From positions 1 through 62,825 of the forward strand of contig CAISGE010000071.1 in NCBI GenBank assembly GCA_903884815.1: DNA of 62,825 nucleotides. Direction: 5' to 3'. The position numbers and the translations under genes were made by a program. Shown here in pieces: positions 43,761-55,900 of this stretch. Below the pieces are notes generated by a model. That model was given only the letters and a program-made list of their open reading frames with translations, was not told where the DNA came from and did not search any database. This DNA is from Candidatus Omnitrophota bacterium (GTDB lineage: Bacteria > Omnitrophota > Omnitrophia > Omnitrophales > Aquincolibacteriaceae). The first letter of the stretch is position 1; each line of letters begins with the position of its first letter.

Positions 43761-44536
43761 CAGCTCTTCCAGTTCCGTGTTTCGATCGACCGCAGCGTGA
43801 GAAAAAGGAAATAGAAGAAAAAGAATCCGAAATACACAAGATCCTGAACATCCAGGATCCCGATCGTAAAATTTCTGTAATGGGCGAGCGGTGAAAGCTC
43901 AGTAAAAATGTGGGCCCACACCCCGCTCGAAATACCCTCCACCCAGTCAAAGATCCAGAACACCAGAAGAAGACTGAAAGTCCCGATGGCGCTCACCATG
44001 GGACTTTTGGTCAGACTCGAGATGAAAACCCCCGCCGCGAGGTAAGCGTTCCCCAAAAGCCAGAACCCAAGATACCCGAGCAGCACCGGCCCCCAATCGA
44101 TCTCACCACCGATCCAGCGGTAAATCACGATATACCCTAACAGCGGCAAAAGGAGGATCTCAAAGAACCAGACGATCCCCAACTGCTTGCCGGCCACGAT
44201 CTCAAAGTCGGACAAGGGATAGGTGAACATCAGCTCCAGGGTTTCCCCCCGTTTTTCTTCCGCAAAGGAGCGCATCGTGAGGATCGGCACCAGAAAAAGC
44301 AGCATGATGCTGATATTGATAAAAAAAGATCCGAAGATAAATTGCGTCTGATTGATCCCCGAGAAGTTCGACAGCCCGTACTGCTGCGGGTTCATGGAGA
44401 TCTTGGCGTAATTAAGCACCAGGATCACGAAAAACACCCCCGAGACCAGGAGCACCAGCACCGACATCATGACCCCCAGCCAAGAATGAAAACAGCTGCT
44501 GAATTCCTTGCGCGCGATCGCGAAAACTTTCCTCAT
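43760..44536 (-). CDS. ABC-2 type permease, GldF-like
   Basis: The 258-residue protein has six hydrophobic segments and the ABC-2 features IARKEFSSCFHSWLGVMM at the N-terminus, and LTMRSFAEEKRGETLELMFTYPLSDFEIVAGKQLG, the conserved cytoplasmic helix of NosY/GldF permeases. It forms the membrane channel of the exporter energised by the next ATPase. It is coupled to both neighbours by one-base stop/start overlaps. Confidence 0.9.
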   Translation of the reverse strand: MRKVFAIARKEFSSCFHSWLGVMMSVLVLLVSGVFFVILVLNYAKISMNPQQYGLSNFSGINQTQFIFGSFFINISIMLLFLVPILTMRSFAEEKRGETLELMFTYPLSDFEIVAGKQLGIVWFFEILLLPLLGYIVIYRWIGGEIDWGPVLLGYLGFWLLGNAYLAAGVFISSLTKSPMVSAIGTFSLLLVFWIFDWVEGISSGVWAHIFTELSPLAHYRNFTIGILDVQDLVYFGFFFFYFLFLTLRSIETRNWKS

Positions 44537-45516
44537 CAGAAACGCCTCCCTAGCTTCCCGTCCTTCAAAAGCCCCAGGAAAATATCTTCGAGGGACAACT
44601 GCTGGCGCTGGATCTCCACCAGCGAGATCCCCTGCTCGACAAAAAGCTTCGTGATCAGCGGTCGCAAGTCCTCCTCAGGCGAAGTTTCAAACGAGATGAA
44701 CGTCTCGCCTTTCACTTCCTCCGCGCAGTTCAAGTTCTCGACCCCCGGCATCGCGCCCAGAAGCTTGAGGGCATGATCCTGATCACGGCGGTCCTTGAGC
44801 CTGAGATGGATCGCCTCCCGATCCTTAAGACAGGACGCAAGTTCCTTCACGGTTCCGCTTGCGAGGATCTGTCCCTGATTGATCATCATGACCCGACTGC
44901 AAAGCGTGGAGACTTCCGGAAGAATATGCGTCGAGAGGATCACGGCGCGGTTCTGCCCGAGCGCGTGGACCAATTCCCGTATTTCCTTGATCTGCGTCGG
45001 ATCAAGCCCCGTCGTCGGTTCATCCAGGATGAGGACCGAAGGATCCGCCATGAGCGCCTGAGCGAGCCCGACACGCTGGCGGTATCCCTTGGAAAGACGG
45101 CCGATCAGGCGATGCCCGACCCCAAGCAATCCACAAAAGGACATTTTGCCACGGACATGGTCCGTGAGCTCATGGCCGGGAACACCTTTAAGTTTCGCCA
45201 CAAAGCGCAGGTATTCGATCACCTTCATATCCGGATAAAGGCTGACGGTTTCCGGAAGATAGCCGAGCGCGCGCTTCGCCTTGTGGGGATGCTTGGCGAT
45301 ATCGATGCCACGGATCAAAACGCGTCCGCTCGTCGGAGGAAAGAATCCCGAGATAATGCGCATGGCCGTGGTCTTGCCCGCGCCATTGGGCCCCAGGAAC
45401 CCGACGATCTCCCCGGCCTTCACTTCGAAGGAGACATCGCGAAGGGCGTGAAAGGCTCCGTACTTCTTGGAAACCTTTTCGAATTTTATAAGAACATCGG
45501 AGTGGGAATTATTCAT
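44536..45516 (-). CDS. ABC transporter ATP-binding protein, GldA-like
   Basis: The 326-residue protein has Walker A FLGPNGAGKTTAMRI, the Q-loop (GYLPETVSLYPDM), the signature RLSKGYRQRVGLAQAL, Walker B VLILDEPTTGLDP and the switch STHILPEV. A C-terminal regulatory extension follows. The start is the ATG at 45516 (MNNSHSDVLIKF). The frame extends 30 codons upstream, but that part is encoded by the heptamer repeat array and is not conserved. It powers the permease encoded next. Confidence 0.93.
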   Translation of the reverse strand: MNNSHSDVLIKFEKVSKKYGAFHALRDVSFEVKAGEIVGFLGPNGAGKTTAMRIISGFFPPTSGRVLIRGIDIAKHPHKAKRALGYLPETVSLYPDMKVIEYLRFVAKLKGVPGHELTDHVRGKMSFCGLLGVGHRLIGRLSKGYRQRVGLAQALMADPSVLILDEPTTGLDPTQIKEIRELVHALGQNRAVILSTHILPEVSTLCSRVMMINQGQILASGTVKELASCLKDREAIHLRLKDRRDQDHALKLLGAMPGVENLNCAEEVKGETFISFETSPEEDLRPLITKLFVEQGISLVEIQRQQLSLEDIFLGLLKDGKLGRRF

Positions 45517-45535
45517 GAGCCTCAAAATTAAAAAG

Positions 45536-45633
45536 GTAGGTAGTAGAGGGTACGTAGTAAGTAGAAAATCCGTTCGCTCTGCTCCAGCGTTCCTGCTACC
45601 TACCACCTACGACTTACTACGTACTCAGTACTA
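45536..45633. repeat. Inverted array of heptamers, copy 2, reaching into the 3' end of tyrS
   Basis: The left arm (45536-45563) reads GTAGGTA, GTAGAGG, GTACGTA, GTAAGTA. The right arm (45596-45633) reads CTACCTA, CCACCTA, CGACTTA, CTACGTA, CTCAGTA. All units keep a GTA/TAC every seven bases and the arms are mutually complementary in outline. The last TyrS codons and its TAG stop are written in the right arm. Confidence 0.75.
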
Positions 45634-46831
45634 TTTTTGCGAATTTCCGCTTACCGCATTGCAGGACAAAAGGATCCCCGATCGTAATAGCCGCCTTCGG
45701 GTCCGTGATCTTTTCATGGCCGATCTTGACACCGCCCTGTTCCATCAGCCGGCGGGCTTCAGTTTTGCTCGCCACGAGCTTTGCTTCAACGAGAAGGCTT
45801 ACGATATCGATCGTCCTTTGGGAGATCTTCACGGTAGGGATATCCACCGGCATGCCTTTATTCTTGAAGATCTCATCGAACTCTTCCCGTGCCCGGATCC
45901 CGTCCGTCTCGGAATGAAAAAGAGAAACGATGCGTTCCGCAAGGCGCGACTTCGCTTCCCGCGGATGAAGAATGCCGCATTTCAGATCCGCGAGCACCGA
46001 CTCCACTTCTTTGAGGGAAAGTGCTGCCAGGTAGCGATAGTAACGTTCCATCATGGTATCCGGGATCGACATCACCTTGCCGAACATCTCCCTCGGGGAG
46101 TCCTTGAGAGCGATATGGTTGCCGAGGCTTTTGGACATTTTCTGAACGCCGTCCAGTCCTTCGATCAAGGGAAGCGTCATGACCACCTGCGGCGTCTGAC
46201 CGTCGGTCTTTTGAAGCTCGCGGCCCACAAGCAGATTGAATTTCTGGTCCGTCCCCCCGATCTCGATATCCGAACGGATCTCTACGGAATCATGGCCCTG
46301 AAGAAGCGGGTAAAGGAATTCCACAAGCGCGATCGGCTGTCCGGCCTTGTAACGTTTGGAGAAATCATCGCGCTCAAGAATACGCGCCACGGTGTACTGC
46401 GCCGTCAGTTTCAGAAAATCCTCAGGCCGCATCTTCCCCAACCACTCCGAGTTGTAGCGGACCTCCGTCTTTTTCTTGTCGAGGATCTGGAACACCTGTT
46501 CCTGATACGTTTTCGCGTTCGCCAGCACCTGCTCTTCGGTTTGCATCGGCCGCGTCTCGGATTTCCCGGAAGGATCGCCGATACGCGCCGTAAAGTCACC
46601 GATAATAAAGACCACGAGATGTCCTAAATCCTGAAGCTGGCGGAGTTTGCGAAGCGGGACGGTATGCCCGAGATGAAGGTCCGGAGCAGAAGGATCGGCC
46701 CCATATTTGATGCGGAGCGGACGCTTTTCCTTAAGAGAAGCTTCAAGCTTGGCGGTGAGCTCACGCTCGGAGATAAGCTCGACGAGATTTTCTTTGAAGA
46801 CTTCCAACTGCTCGAGGACAGGCTTGAACAT
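45617..46831 (-). CDS. tyrS: Tyrosyl-tRNA synthetase
   Basis: The 404-residue protein has the class I motifs [17 protein letters not shown] (HIGH variant HLGH) and [10 protein letters not shown], the tyrosine-site region [15 protein letters not shown], and a C-terminal S4 RNA-binding domain ([17 protein letters not shown]). It belongs to the shorter TyrZ-like type judging by HLGH and length. The C-terminal VLST and stop coincide with the heptamer array, so the natural C-terminus may have been altered by that repeat. Confidence 0.95.
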   Translation of the reverse strand: MFKPVLEQLEVFKENLVELISERELTAKLEASLKEKRPLRIKYGADPSAPDLHLGHTVPLRKLRQLQDLGHLVVFIIGDFTARIGDPSGKSETRPMQTEEQVLANAKTYQEQVFQILDKKKTEVRYNSEWLGKMRPEDFLKLTAQYTVARILERDDFSKRYKAGQPIALVEFLYPLLQGHDSVEIRSDIEIGGTDQKFNLLVGRELQKTDGQTPQVVMTLPLIEGLDGVQKMSKSLGNHIALKDSPREMFGKVMSIPDTMMERYYRYLAALSLKEVESVLADLKCGILHPREAKSRLAERIVSLFHSETDGIRAREEFDEIFKNKGMPVDIPTVKISQRTIDIVSLLVEAKLVASKTEARRLMEQGGVKIGHEKITDPKAAITIGDPFVLQCGKRKFAKIVLST

Positions 46832-46874
46832 GGGTCTAAGTCTCAGTTTACAAAGGAGTTATGGACCGAGGCGT

Positions 46875-46903
46875 ATTCTATCGAGGAAACGGGAAAGTGA
46901 GAA
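46875..46903 (-). promoter_or_regulatory. Candidate promoter of tyrS
   Basis: On the minus strand TTCTCA (46898-46903) and TAGAAT (46875-46880) are separated by 17 bases, ~45 bases before the tyrS ATG. The -35 is weak. Confidence 0.35.
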
Positions 46904-46926
46904 GAGGAAATTCGTAAACAAAAAAA

Positions 46927-46986
46927 GTACGGCGGAAGGAGTACAGTGTACAGCGTTTGCAATACGCCGTACGCCTTGCGCCGTAA
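46927..46986. repeat. Inverted array of heptamers, copy 3, between tyrS and the giant gene
   Basis: The left arm from 46927 reads GTACGGC, GGAAGGA, GTACAGT, GTACAGC. After GTTTGCA the right arm reads ATACGCC, GTACGCC, TTGCGCC, GTAA. The arms pair as TACGGCG/CGCCGTA. It ends six bases before the stop of the giant gene and may help end or stabilise that transcript. Confidence 0.75.
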
Positions 46987-46991
46987 GAAAA

Positions 46992-49900
46992 CTATGCCGC
47001 CTTTCGGATCTCGGAGCGGGCGACAAATTCCCTGGCCAACGCCATGAGGTTCTCGACGAGGAAGAAATTCAGCCCCATCTGCCTGACGCCCGGCAAATAC
47101 TCCGTCACAAACTTCAGCAGAAGTGCCTCGCGAGCGGCATCGTCCGGAACATTTCGCAGGAGACTCGCTAAATTCTTAAGAGCGATCCCCAGCGCCGTCA
47201 CGACCATCATATCCCCCGAGCGGACGCCGGGCGCACCGAACGCAAAGTGTATCCCCGTCTCAAGACCTTCGCTTGAATTCGCCGCGAGATGCAGGGTCGC
47301 AAACCCCGCCGCGTCTTTCCCGAGACCCACAGCATACTGATTGAGAACCTGATTTTCCGTCTGGCCTCCGGCCGGTTCAATCACTTTGAGGATCTCTCCC
47401 TGTTTGATCGCCTCCAGGATCGCCGTCCGGACCTCGAATTCAGAAGGAGCCACGACACCTTCGGACATAAGACCGCGTTCAATATCCCGGATCAGTGCGT
47501 CCCTCGACCCCACCACGACAAGCGGGGCATCGCCGGACCCGGACGAAGCCTTCAACAGAGCATAGAGGGCCTTCTTTCCTTCCCTATTCATGAGATACGC
47601 CTTAACCATATCGCCGCCAATCGCGAGCGTCCCCTGCGCTTGGGAAACAGTCGTCACAGATTCTGCCACGCCGCTGGGAATCTTGAAGACACCGTTCTCG
47701 GCCGTGAGGTTACCGTCACCCGGCAGAAGCGTCCCAAGAACATCGTTCGGCTCTCCAGCCTCTTCAGCCGCATGGACCACAGGAACTCCGGCGATCTGGT
47801 TGATGACATCGGCAACGCCAGCAGTTCCCAGCGAGGCCTCGACCTGTTCCACCTTATTCATGGCGAGCAGACCAAAACAGAGCTCCTTGTAGAACACACG
47901 AAGGGATTCGATCTGCTCGGGTGTCAGGATCACACGGTCCCCTTTAAAACTCATCCGCTCCTGCGGCCAATGCGGGACACTCGGCGCATAATACCCCGCC
48001 CCGATCAATTGGGTGTGTCCGATCCGAGACGGAGGACTCTGATGAAATCTCATTTCCGCCCGGTTGGCTGTCTCTTCAGAGCGAGCCTCGCCGAGCTCCC
48101 TATAGGCCCGGACCAAGCGGGGATTTCTATGTAACAGTCCCAATACGGGTTTCAGCTTCACGTTGATCCAGGGCAAGCTACCATCGGTATGGCCCTCGGA
48201 AATAGCGATCTCCCCAAGAATGGCCGATGTCCAGCGCTGAGCGTCTCTTCTTGTCCCAACCTCAAGATTGGAGAGAATGAACACGAAGAACGGCTTAAGC
48301 GCCCGGGCGACGAGCTCGGGGCCGTTTTGAAAGTGAGAAGATCCGACGGTCGCAAAGATCCGCTCCTTCTTCCCCAAGTTATAAAGATCGATCCTCCCGA
48401 CAGCGTGAGTCCCGCCCATCGATCCGATCTTGTCCACCACCTTCCTGTTCCACCAGTCTGTCACAGCTATATCAAAATCCTGGGCCGCTTCATCCGTCAG
48501 ATTCCCGAGATCATCCAGCACGGCATTTTGCGCGGGGGCAAAAGCGCGTTTTTCCGCTCGCCCCAAATCTTCCCCTTCCGGTTCCGCCACGCTCCTTGCG
48601 AGGACTCGGTGAGCCGCATGCTGTATTTCCAAATCGAGATCCGTCTGCGCCAATAACTCATGAATCGCAGGGAGCGCCCGATCCCCAAGCTTGATCAGTT
48701 CCTCCACCGCGTCATCACGCGTAACGTCGTTTTTCAAAGCTTCGACCCAATAGCCCACGGGATGCCGCAGAATAAAGATGTTCATCACAATATTTCCAAA
48801 TATCTTGAAAGCCACAAAACCCAAGCCGATGATGCCTAGGATCAGCATTCCCAAATTCTCGGTTTTATGATAATTCCAGAAATCACTGAAGGAGGTCACC
48901 CGCAGAACCTCCAGCGTTTTCATCGCACGGGTCCTGAGTTCCCTGTCGGGGGATGTCAGATGACGTCTCGCGAATTCCGGCGCACCCGGCACCTCCGCCG
49001 CTGCAGCGATGTTGCCCTGGATCAGAAACGAATAGAACTGTGCCTCCGGATTCTCGAGTTGTCCGAGGAGATCCCCGGTGGCCTCCATGAGGATGTGACC
49101 GCCCATATTCTTGGGCCTGTGGCCGAACTCCTGCCTGAGCGCGAAATACTGTGTGATCGCGATGGGGGCCACCTCACCGGACATCCCGATTAGCGCGTCC
49201 TTGATCTTCTCCCTTAAACTCCCCCCCGAATCGTACATGTCCGTCCAAGCCGTAAAGAGCACTTGGGCCGACGCGGCGTTTTTTATCTTTCCGAGATCTT
49301 CAACGGCCTTTGTTTTCGCTTCCAGCGGCGCTTTATCGTTCGCGAGCACCACCGCCGGATCGTACGCCAAATTTGTCATCCCCGTTGTTGTTACCGCCAT
49401 CCCTCGGGACTTCCCAACCGGCCGCTCAAACTGCTGGATAAAAGTCCCTCCCGGAAGCTCGGCCGCACGCCGGGTCTCAACCGGTTTTGTAAAAGCAATT
49501 GCAGATGTCACAGACATCAGCCCGGCGAGCACTACGACAGGAAATCGGACTTCGGAACGGTCAAGGGGCTTGGAGCTAGCTTCGCGTGCGGCCGCAGCCT
49601 CCGCAATTTTTTGGGCCACCAAAGTTTCGACCTGTGCTCGCGAAAGTCCGGTTTCGGTCATGATGTATTGGATGGTCGTTTCGCTCAGGGGCAAATAAAA
49701 CCGCGCCGCCGTCCCCTCTCGCAAACGCACCTCAATCGGTCCGGGGATGATTTCCGTGCTCCGCCCTTCGGAACGTTTGGTTATAGACCCACTAAGTTCT
49801 AAAAGAAGCGCATATAGCGCGTCATCAGCCCGGAGATATTGTTCCTCGATCGCGGCCATGCGGTTTAAAGCTTCCGGAATATCGTCTTGCTTCAATGCGG

Positions 49901-52900
49901 CACGAACGGAAACAAGCTCGGGAACACGGTCACCAATCTCCCTCATGATCGTTTCGGCGTCACGCGTTTCCGCCCGGGTCATCCAGAAGGGAATTTCAGC
50001 AGCGATTTCTTGCGATGTGCTCGATTCATAATTCCTGACCTTCCGGAGCAAAGGCCTTACGAGATAATCATCCAAATACTGGACCTCGCCGTAAACCTCA
50101 GGTTTTCCTTTCAAAAATTTTTCTAAGCCAATAACCCCGGCAACCCGGACAATGGCCTTTGCAATTTTCCATTTGGTAGCAGGATCCAGGTGGACGTAAT
50201 TTGTCCCATCGCGCGGCAACACAAATAACACCTGTTGTATTTGCCGCTTCTCGGCCAATTGATTGACCAATACCCGGACCCGCGCTTCGGCGCGCCCTTG
50301 GAGTTCGCGATTTCCGATCCATTCTTCCCAACCGGCACGCACTCCTGCCAAGTGATAAGCAATCATTCGGGCTTCGCCGGTCGTGCGTATCACCTGTGGA
50401 AAAAAATGATCCCTAAAAGCCCCCCCGATCACTTCCACGGCCCCGGCAAAAATATAGACCCCAAAGGCAGGCAGGCCGATGCTAGAAACATAAAGGCAAA
50501 GAATGACCATCATGAAAAATCCCTGGGATGCCACTTCGGGATGGGCCCTGCCCATTTGGACCTGAGCGAACCACGCGCCGGCTGCGGCCGCCGCAAGAAC
50601 AAGTACCGGCTTGATAAAGGGAGCCGCCGCTACACTAAGTTTCCCCATAAAAATACCCGTCACCTTCGTCGCCATCCAGACACGCTCACCGAAGGAAGGA
50701 CTGCGAACTTCGGCACGAGGCTCGAATTTGCTGGTGACCGCCATGGTGCCCAAAACAGAGTCGTTCTCCGGAACTTTAATCATATCGAAAATACCGGCGC
50801 CCGTGGTGGGCTGGATACTCGCGACACCTTCGATGCCTGCTATCCCAATGGGCACCCATGCCGTCCTGCTCCCAAAAAGTTCGTCTTGCGTAACGCTCAG
50901 GATCTCTCCCGTTTTTTTATTATAGAAATACGCTGTAGAATTCCCGTCCGCGCCGAAGGTCAATCCCGTATAAAGCTGTTCGATGTATTGCTTAAGAGGA
51001 AGGCCCTGACTCAGGTCCTCGGAGGTGCCCGCAACATCCACGGTCTCAACGGTGGGCGCGTTCATCCCGTCGCTTGTCACAAGCCGGCGCTTTGAGGCTT
51101 CGGAAAAAACTTCCCAGTCCTGGATATTTTCAAGCAGGAAGAAGAAATGGAGACCGAAATTCAGAAAGATCGGATAAGGATTGTTATTGATGATCTTGAT
51201 CTCGGGAGTCACGCCCGAATCCCCAAGCTTATACGTAAGGATCAATTCGGCATCGCCTAAATGAAAATCTTCGGCCAGCAATTCCGGATAGTCTTTCGTC
51301 TTCAAATGGAAGGAGATCTGCGGAACCCCGTCGACGATCCGGATATCCGTGGCTTCGTCCGTCGTCCACTTCATCCGGGCAAAATAGCCGTGCAGTCCGT
51401 ATTCCTTATTCGGTCCGATCGGCCGCGTCAGCTTCGATCCGGTATCGATCTTGTAAGTCTTCCCCCGCGCTTCAAACTGAGCCGGACCGCGAGTGGTCCA
51501 GGGGCCCATCACCGCGGAGCCGCCACCGAAAGGAGCTCCCTCCGCGTCCAAAAGCTTTTCGCCCTTGCCTTTATGCCATATCCTCTGAACCCTGCTTCCA
51601 TCAGGTTGCTTCATCAAAAGCGAAATAAGATTCGCTCCGAGAGTTGTCGCCTCAGCTTCATGCCCCGCCGCGTTCGAGAGAAAATAAACAGGATGGCCGT
51701 CGATCATGACTCGATCCACACGGCTGCCGCTGTCGTCGGAAATCACCGTCTCCATCCCTTCAAAGAGGGAATCCTCTTCTCTACCAGTGAATCCCTTAGA
51801 TTTAGCGCCAAAGCGCCGAGCCACAGGCGGGATCCGACGGCCGTCGTCATCTACGACTTGCCGGATCCGGATCACGGGGATGATACTCCCCCCCGAAATT
51901 TTTGATTTAAAAGTCCCGGCCTCAAAAACCTGGAACCGGCTCGGTTTCGCGTCGCTCAAATGGCTGTTGATCATGGCCTCGATATCGGCAGGGACCGCCT
52001 GTCCAAAAAGGTTTATGCTCCTCTCGTCCGGGATCAGAGCAAGATCACGCAAGTCGTCGTCCTCCACTTCCACGGTCCGACTGAAACGCCGGATCCCGGC
52101 ATAGCCATCGATCTCGATAAGGACCTTTCTTGGCTCTAAGTCACTAAACTCTGCCCGTTGCACCGCCTGCAGAGCGATCTGGAGGGCCGCGGCATAAACG
52201 CTTTGTTTCGTCAAGTCCCGGGATTCGGAGCGAAACCTCTTCGCCAATTCCCCGGACCTCTTGGAAAAAGCCATGATATTTTTCTCCAATTGGTCTAGAT
52301 AGGCATCGAGGCCTCCCATCCTGTCTATGACGTGCCCGGCGATATTCAAGTCGCAACTCGTGGCGACAATAAAACCCCGTGTTCCCATGTCTCTAAAAAG
52401 CTTCTCGACTGCAGCAATCACCGCGGCTTCATCCTTCTCCGCCAATTCGCTTCCCGCTTCGGTATTGAGGTTTCCCATCAGGACGGGCCGCCTCGGCTCA
52501 CCGGCATGGATTGCTTCCAGATAATCATAGATTTCCGCGAGGTTCTCATAGACAGCATCGATGCTCAAAATGTCGAGGCCTTTGATTTTAGTGAACCGTT
52601 CCATGATTTGCTGATTCATGTCGCGGTCATGGCCGGGGCAGCACGGATGATAGCCGGACAAAGCGCCGAGGCCATGGAGCAACTCGGACAATCTGCCGAC
52701 AGGATCCACGCCGTACTTCTCGTAGGCGTCAAGATCGAATAATTTATTGTGAGCCAGTCCCGTTGCCGTCGGTTCCAGGTAGACAATGCCGTCCACATGC
52801 CCCTCCTTGACAAGATATTCCGACACCGCCGCGACGACATCCTCGGCGTATTTCATGACTTTCTGGAATTTGACAAAATCCTCGTCATGTTGATCTTCTT

Positions 52901-55900
52901 TTCCGTTGTACAATCCCATCGACATTTCATTGGAATCCATCAGCATCACGGCCAGAGACATCGGCGCGATCACTTTCGCGATGCGGGGTTCGCCGGGGCG
53001 TTGATCTTTCATGTCACTGAAAAATTCGGCAAGAGCTTTGATCCTGCCGTGTTCGAGCACGTCTTTGGCAGGAGCCAGATTATCCAGATCCGTAATGCCC
53101 GCTTGATCCAGGTAAAGAAGTTGGGAAGGGGCCAGGCTCAAGTCATCGTTGAATTCGGGCCGGAGATCCTTCTTGCCGTTGGCTTTCAAAATGGCTTCGT
53201 GGAGCATGTAAATGTCCATATTGCCCATCACGACTTCCATGCCGAAGTGGTCCGTGACCCAGTTGCGCATTTTGGCGTGGGCCTTCGGATCGGTGGCCAC
53301 CTGCTCAATCGTGAGTTTCTCTTTCGGATGGTGCTTGTTGTAGAGTGCCAGCGCTGCGTACCCGAAAATCGGCGAAAAAGCCCGTGTGTCCTTGAGATGG
53401 TCGAGCACCTCCCGCCGCAGAGCCAATAACTCCGCCTCATGCGAAAGCGCGGAGGTCCTTGTTTCTGACCGATGGAGACGGGAATCGGCCCATCCATGAA
53501 CCTTTCCTTCCGAGGCCTCTTCAGCCAGGACATCCTGGACCAATCGCGGGTATTGGCTCTGGATCTTAGAAACAAAATCACTGAAAGGAATCCCGGCCCG
53601 ACCCGCCTCGACCTCCATCCCCTCGATCACCTTAAGAGCCAGTTGGCTTTTCTTGGAAAAAGAATCGATCTCGGCGATTTCTTCGGTCGCTCTCCGGATC
53701 GCACTCCGGAAAAAATACGGCACGATCAGGAATGACAGGGCAAAAACAGCGCCCGCGGCGATCAGCAGACCGGAGGTCCACGCAGCCAAACCTCCGAATG
53801 TCACCGCGACCGCGCCGAGGCTCAAAACGATCGTGGTCACGACTCCCCATTTGCGTACCTTTGGCAACAAATGTTCCTGTCTGAATTTTTGTGTGCGAAA
53901 TACGTCCCGATGGGCTGCGGAGGTCTCCGCCAAATGCTCTCTCACCTCATCGAGACTAGAAACTCCGGCACGGACGACCTCGCGTGTGAGACCCCAGACC
54001 TCAGCATCATCAATGATCGCCAGGCGTTCCAACACCATGACCGCAAGTTCCGCGGCCGTTCTCGTCTCAGCCCGGCCAGAAGCAAGTGACCAATCATTGA
54101 GGTCATCGGAATACCAATCCAATCCCCGGGATTCCAAGAGAAAACGTACCGCCAGATTATCTCGCGCGGCTACTTTTAACACAAACTGCGCGGCCGCACG
54201 TAACAAGGGTTTAATGTTGCCAATCGCTTCCGCGAGCAACGCAGGAGCTGCTCCATACCCGATCTGGCTTAGCGCGGCAATGGTCAACAGCTGAAGAGAC
54301 AGATTTTCATCTTTCAACAGAAGAGGCGGATTTTCATCTTTCAACTGAAGAGGCAGATTTTCATCTTTCAACGCCTGGACCAGAAAAGGAATGGCGCTAT
54401 CGTCTCCGTAACGAAACGCTTTTAAAGCTTTCACGCGACGCGATAGGGCTCTCTTCGGCGACAGGGAATCCAATAATCCCGGTTGCATGGCCCCGATCGC
54501 TTTCATGACCCGGAAATACTGACGCAAAAAACCGCCGAAAAAGAATTTTCGGGCGGAGGGAATAGTGATGCCGCCTATGGCGAATGCAGCAAGGAGGATT
54601 GCGAACGTCAGACCTGGATTGGGAGTGACGAGCGCGGCGCCAAGCACGATCCCGGCAACGGTCCAACCGGCGAGCTTCTTGAAAAATCTCTGACGGTCAG
54701 CACGATCCACCTGCTCTTGAAACGCCCCGTGAACCAGGTCATAAACTGCGCCCTGAAACAGATGTATTGAGGCATAAGAAAACCGATCCCTGCTTTCTTT
54801 GGAAGCCTGCGCAAACGCGACCGCAAGCCCATGCCACTCTTTTTCCGCGGCACGGCGCGTTGCCTTGTCCACATCAGGAGCATCCATCACTTTGCGATAA
54901 TCCTGATAAGCAGCGACGACTAACGTCACGGCTTCCGCCGCGGAACGGTTGTCTCCTGCGCTTAAAAGTTCCGCCATACGCACGGCGGCGCTTTGCTGAT
55001 CCCGTGATTCCGAACGCCCGTACTTGTCGCGGATAGCCTTCGCAATAGTTTCATAACCTGGAGGGATTTCGCGCGTTTGGACGTGCACGCGATCGGCTTC
55101 TCGGACTTTCGCGAGGATCTCCAGCTTCGTGGCCCTCGTCCCGTTTAACCCTTCAAAAAAAGTCGATTTGCCAAGCCCCTTCTCAAGCGCTTTCAGAAAA
55201 GCGTAATAGTGTTCCTTCCGGGCTTCCGGGATCTTACTCACGACAGCCATCCAGACATCCTGGATCTTTTTAAGTTTCTTTTGATCGATCCTGTTGCCCT
55301 GCATGGCCAACCGCTGAAGGGAGCCAACAAACTTGGCCGGTGCCTGGGCCGCGACCGGAACAACTCTCCGCGCACCCGGGCGAACAGGTTGCGGCGCCGT
55401 ATTGGCAGCGGAAACTGACGGAGCCACAGCAGATACCTGGACAGGCGACGGGATTACGGGGCGAACCACCCCCAAAGTGGACTTCGGCGAGCTTGATGCC
55501 TTTTTAACTTCCGGGTCCTCATCCCCCCAGAGGTAGTACTTTAAATTATCCGTCCAATACTGATGCAGAGACTGTTCTTTGTCTGACATCCGGGAAGCGG
55601 GCGCCACAGACACTCTGGAAGCCGCCATCCGGGGAGCGAGTGCCGCCGATCCTCTGACATCTGCCATCCGGACTCCCGGTGCTCCCGCAGGCCGCGGGAC
55701 AGGATTCCTGTTCGGAACAACCGGTGTCGCAGTCTGCGCCTGAACAACCGGCGGTGCCGCCTGCGCAAAGGGAGGTCTGACAGCCTCCGCGGAAAAAGCG
55801 GCGCTTTGCGTTACGGGCGGTTGAACCGGAACCTCATGGGTAACAGCTACTTTCACCGGCTCTAGTTCGATCATGGATCTATCAACTATCGAGGCGATCT

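Noticed and set aside
45467..46627. Plus-strand frame of 386 codons opposite tyrS
   Set aside because: A shadow of tyrS, beginning inside the heptamer array.
38468..46986. Heptamer arrays considered as CRISPR or as ordinary terminators
   Set aside because: Units are 7 bases with no spacers, so not CRISPR; arms are long, imperfect and lack a following T-run, so not classical terminators.
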